A stretch of 64,000 bases of DNA, from assembly GCF_010091925.1 (NCBI RefSeq), contig NZ_WVID01000007.1:124001-188000 (forward strand). Reading direction: 5' to 3'. The stretch comes from Nostoc sp. B(2019). GTDB lineage: Bacteria > Cyanobacteriota > Cyanobacteriia > Cyanobacteriales > Nostocaceae. Both the position numbers and the translations under genes were made by a program. The notes beneath the pieces are model-generated. The model had not been told where the DNA came from and made no database searches. It was given only the letters and a program-made list of their open reading frames with translations. Shown piece after piece: positions 63,499 to 64,000 of the stretch (the first letter of the stretch is position 1; each line of letters starts with the position of its first letter).

Positions 63499-63837
63499 CT
63501 AAACGTTTTCGAGTTCAGAGATATTATCGTCATCTAGCAAAATTACACTTTGATCGAATCCAGTCTTTTGCAATGTACTGATCACTGTCTCCTGAGCGCC
63601 AACGACATAAATATCAACATTTGCACCCATCTTTTGCTTAGCGAAAATCAGCACCCTTAGACCAGCGCTAGACATATATTCTAGATCCTGCATTAGTAAA
63701 ACGAGGCATTTCACTTTCTGAGATGCTGCTTTATCTACTTCTGTTTTAAAAACCGATGCAGTCAACCCATCTAATTCGCCAGACAACTTGATGGTGGCAA
63801 TATTGTTGTTTGTTTCTAGAGTTGCATTAAAAGCCAT
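63499..63837 (-). CDS. STAS-domain anti-sigma factor antagonist
   Basis: A 112-residue SpoIIAA/RsbV-type protein with TIKLSGELDGLTASVFKTEV and the phospho-acceptor Ser in LEYMSSAGLRVLIFAKQKM. It is the first gene of the minus-strand module STAS, RsbW-like, SpoIIE-type phosphatase, CHASE2 and DUF928. Confidence 0.92.
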   Translation of the reverse strand: MAFNATLETNNNIATIKLSGELDGLTASVFKTEVDKAASQKVKCLVLLMQDLEYMSSAGLRVLIFAKQKMGANVDIYVVGAQETVISTLQKTGFDQSVILLDDDNISELENV

Positions 63838-64000
63838 AATGTTTATTTCCTACATTAGTTTGATAATGTTACCAACAATTTGATACCCGATACCTATAAT
63901 TTATTTAATTTGTATAGTTGGGATGGTTTTTGTTTAATCCTAAATATAAGTTAAGCTTTTGGTTAGGTAAACACAGCCTGAAAAAGTCCGAAATAGTTAG

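Overview
The window looks like chromosomal DNA of a filamentous, Nostoc-type cyanobacterium. The palindrome GCGATCGC (HIP1) recurs throughout. Several genes are typical of the phylum: hemL, dapL, 4-hydroxyphenylpyruvate dioxygenase, pxcA, an NblA-family gene, a CPP1/J-like protein, DUF2811, a Mo-dependent nitrogenase family protein and a SpkB-type kinase. Short mosaic palindromic repeats of the Nostoc kind fill many spacers. I see no rRNA, tRNA, CRISPR array, transposase or prophage.

Layout. 0-19 kb is mostly housekeeping: the 3' end of recA, an FHA protein beside a SpkB-like kinase, a metallothionein with an SmtB-type operator, hemL, chaB-like, hisIE, DUF2811, an OmpR-type regulator, a CPP1-like protein, a HAD phosphatase, HPPD with an SDR, a MerA-like flavoprotein, two TVP38 paralogues with a family-2 glycosyltransferase, and dapL. 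19-21 kb holds repeats, nblA and a long non-coding stretch with a MITE-like element.

21-34 kb is an accessory cluster entirely on the + strand. It is made almost only of small-molecule-binding folds: CMD, tandem EthD, VOC, SRPBCC, NTF2/SnoaL, a Nif11-like head, a secreted cupin-CHRD-RTX protein, an ABM monooxygenase, DJ-1/PfpI and an AGE-type epimerase. One 1170-residue protein is a visible fusion of genes that still stand separately next to it. Its C-terminal half is repeated almost unchanged in the next gene. I do not recognise this as a described pathway.

34-44 kb carries STAS, glgX, a ParA/MinD ATPase, a secreted CHAT protease, a PstS-type protein, and a bestrophin / beta-carbonic anhydrase / PxcA group that suggests inorganic-carbon and pH handling.

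45-64 kb is a second accessory region. It holds a double-glycine peptide, a ribbon-helix-helix protein and a translationally coupled metalloprotease / TPS exoprotein / TPR-CHAT operon. Divergent from that operon runs a sigma-like factor, DUF1822, CHAT-CHASE2 and DUF928 operon. Converging on it is an oppositely oriented CHASE2-DUF928 pair headed by a STAS / RsbW-like / SpoIIE partner-switching module. My inference is that 52-64 kb is one integrated envelope-sensing, proteolysis and sigma-control locus.
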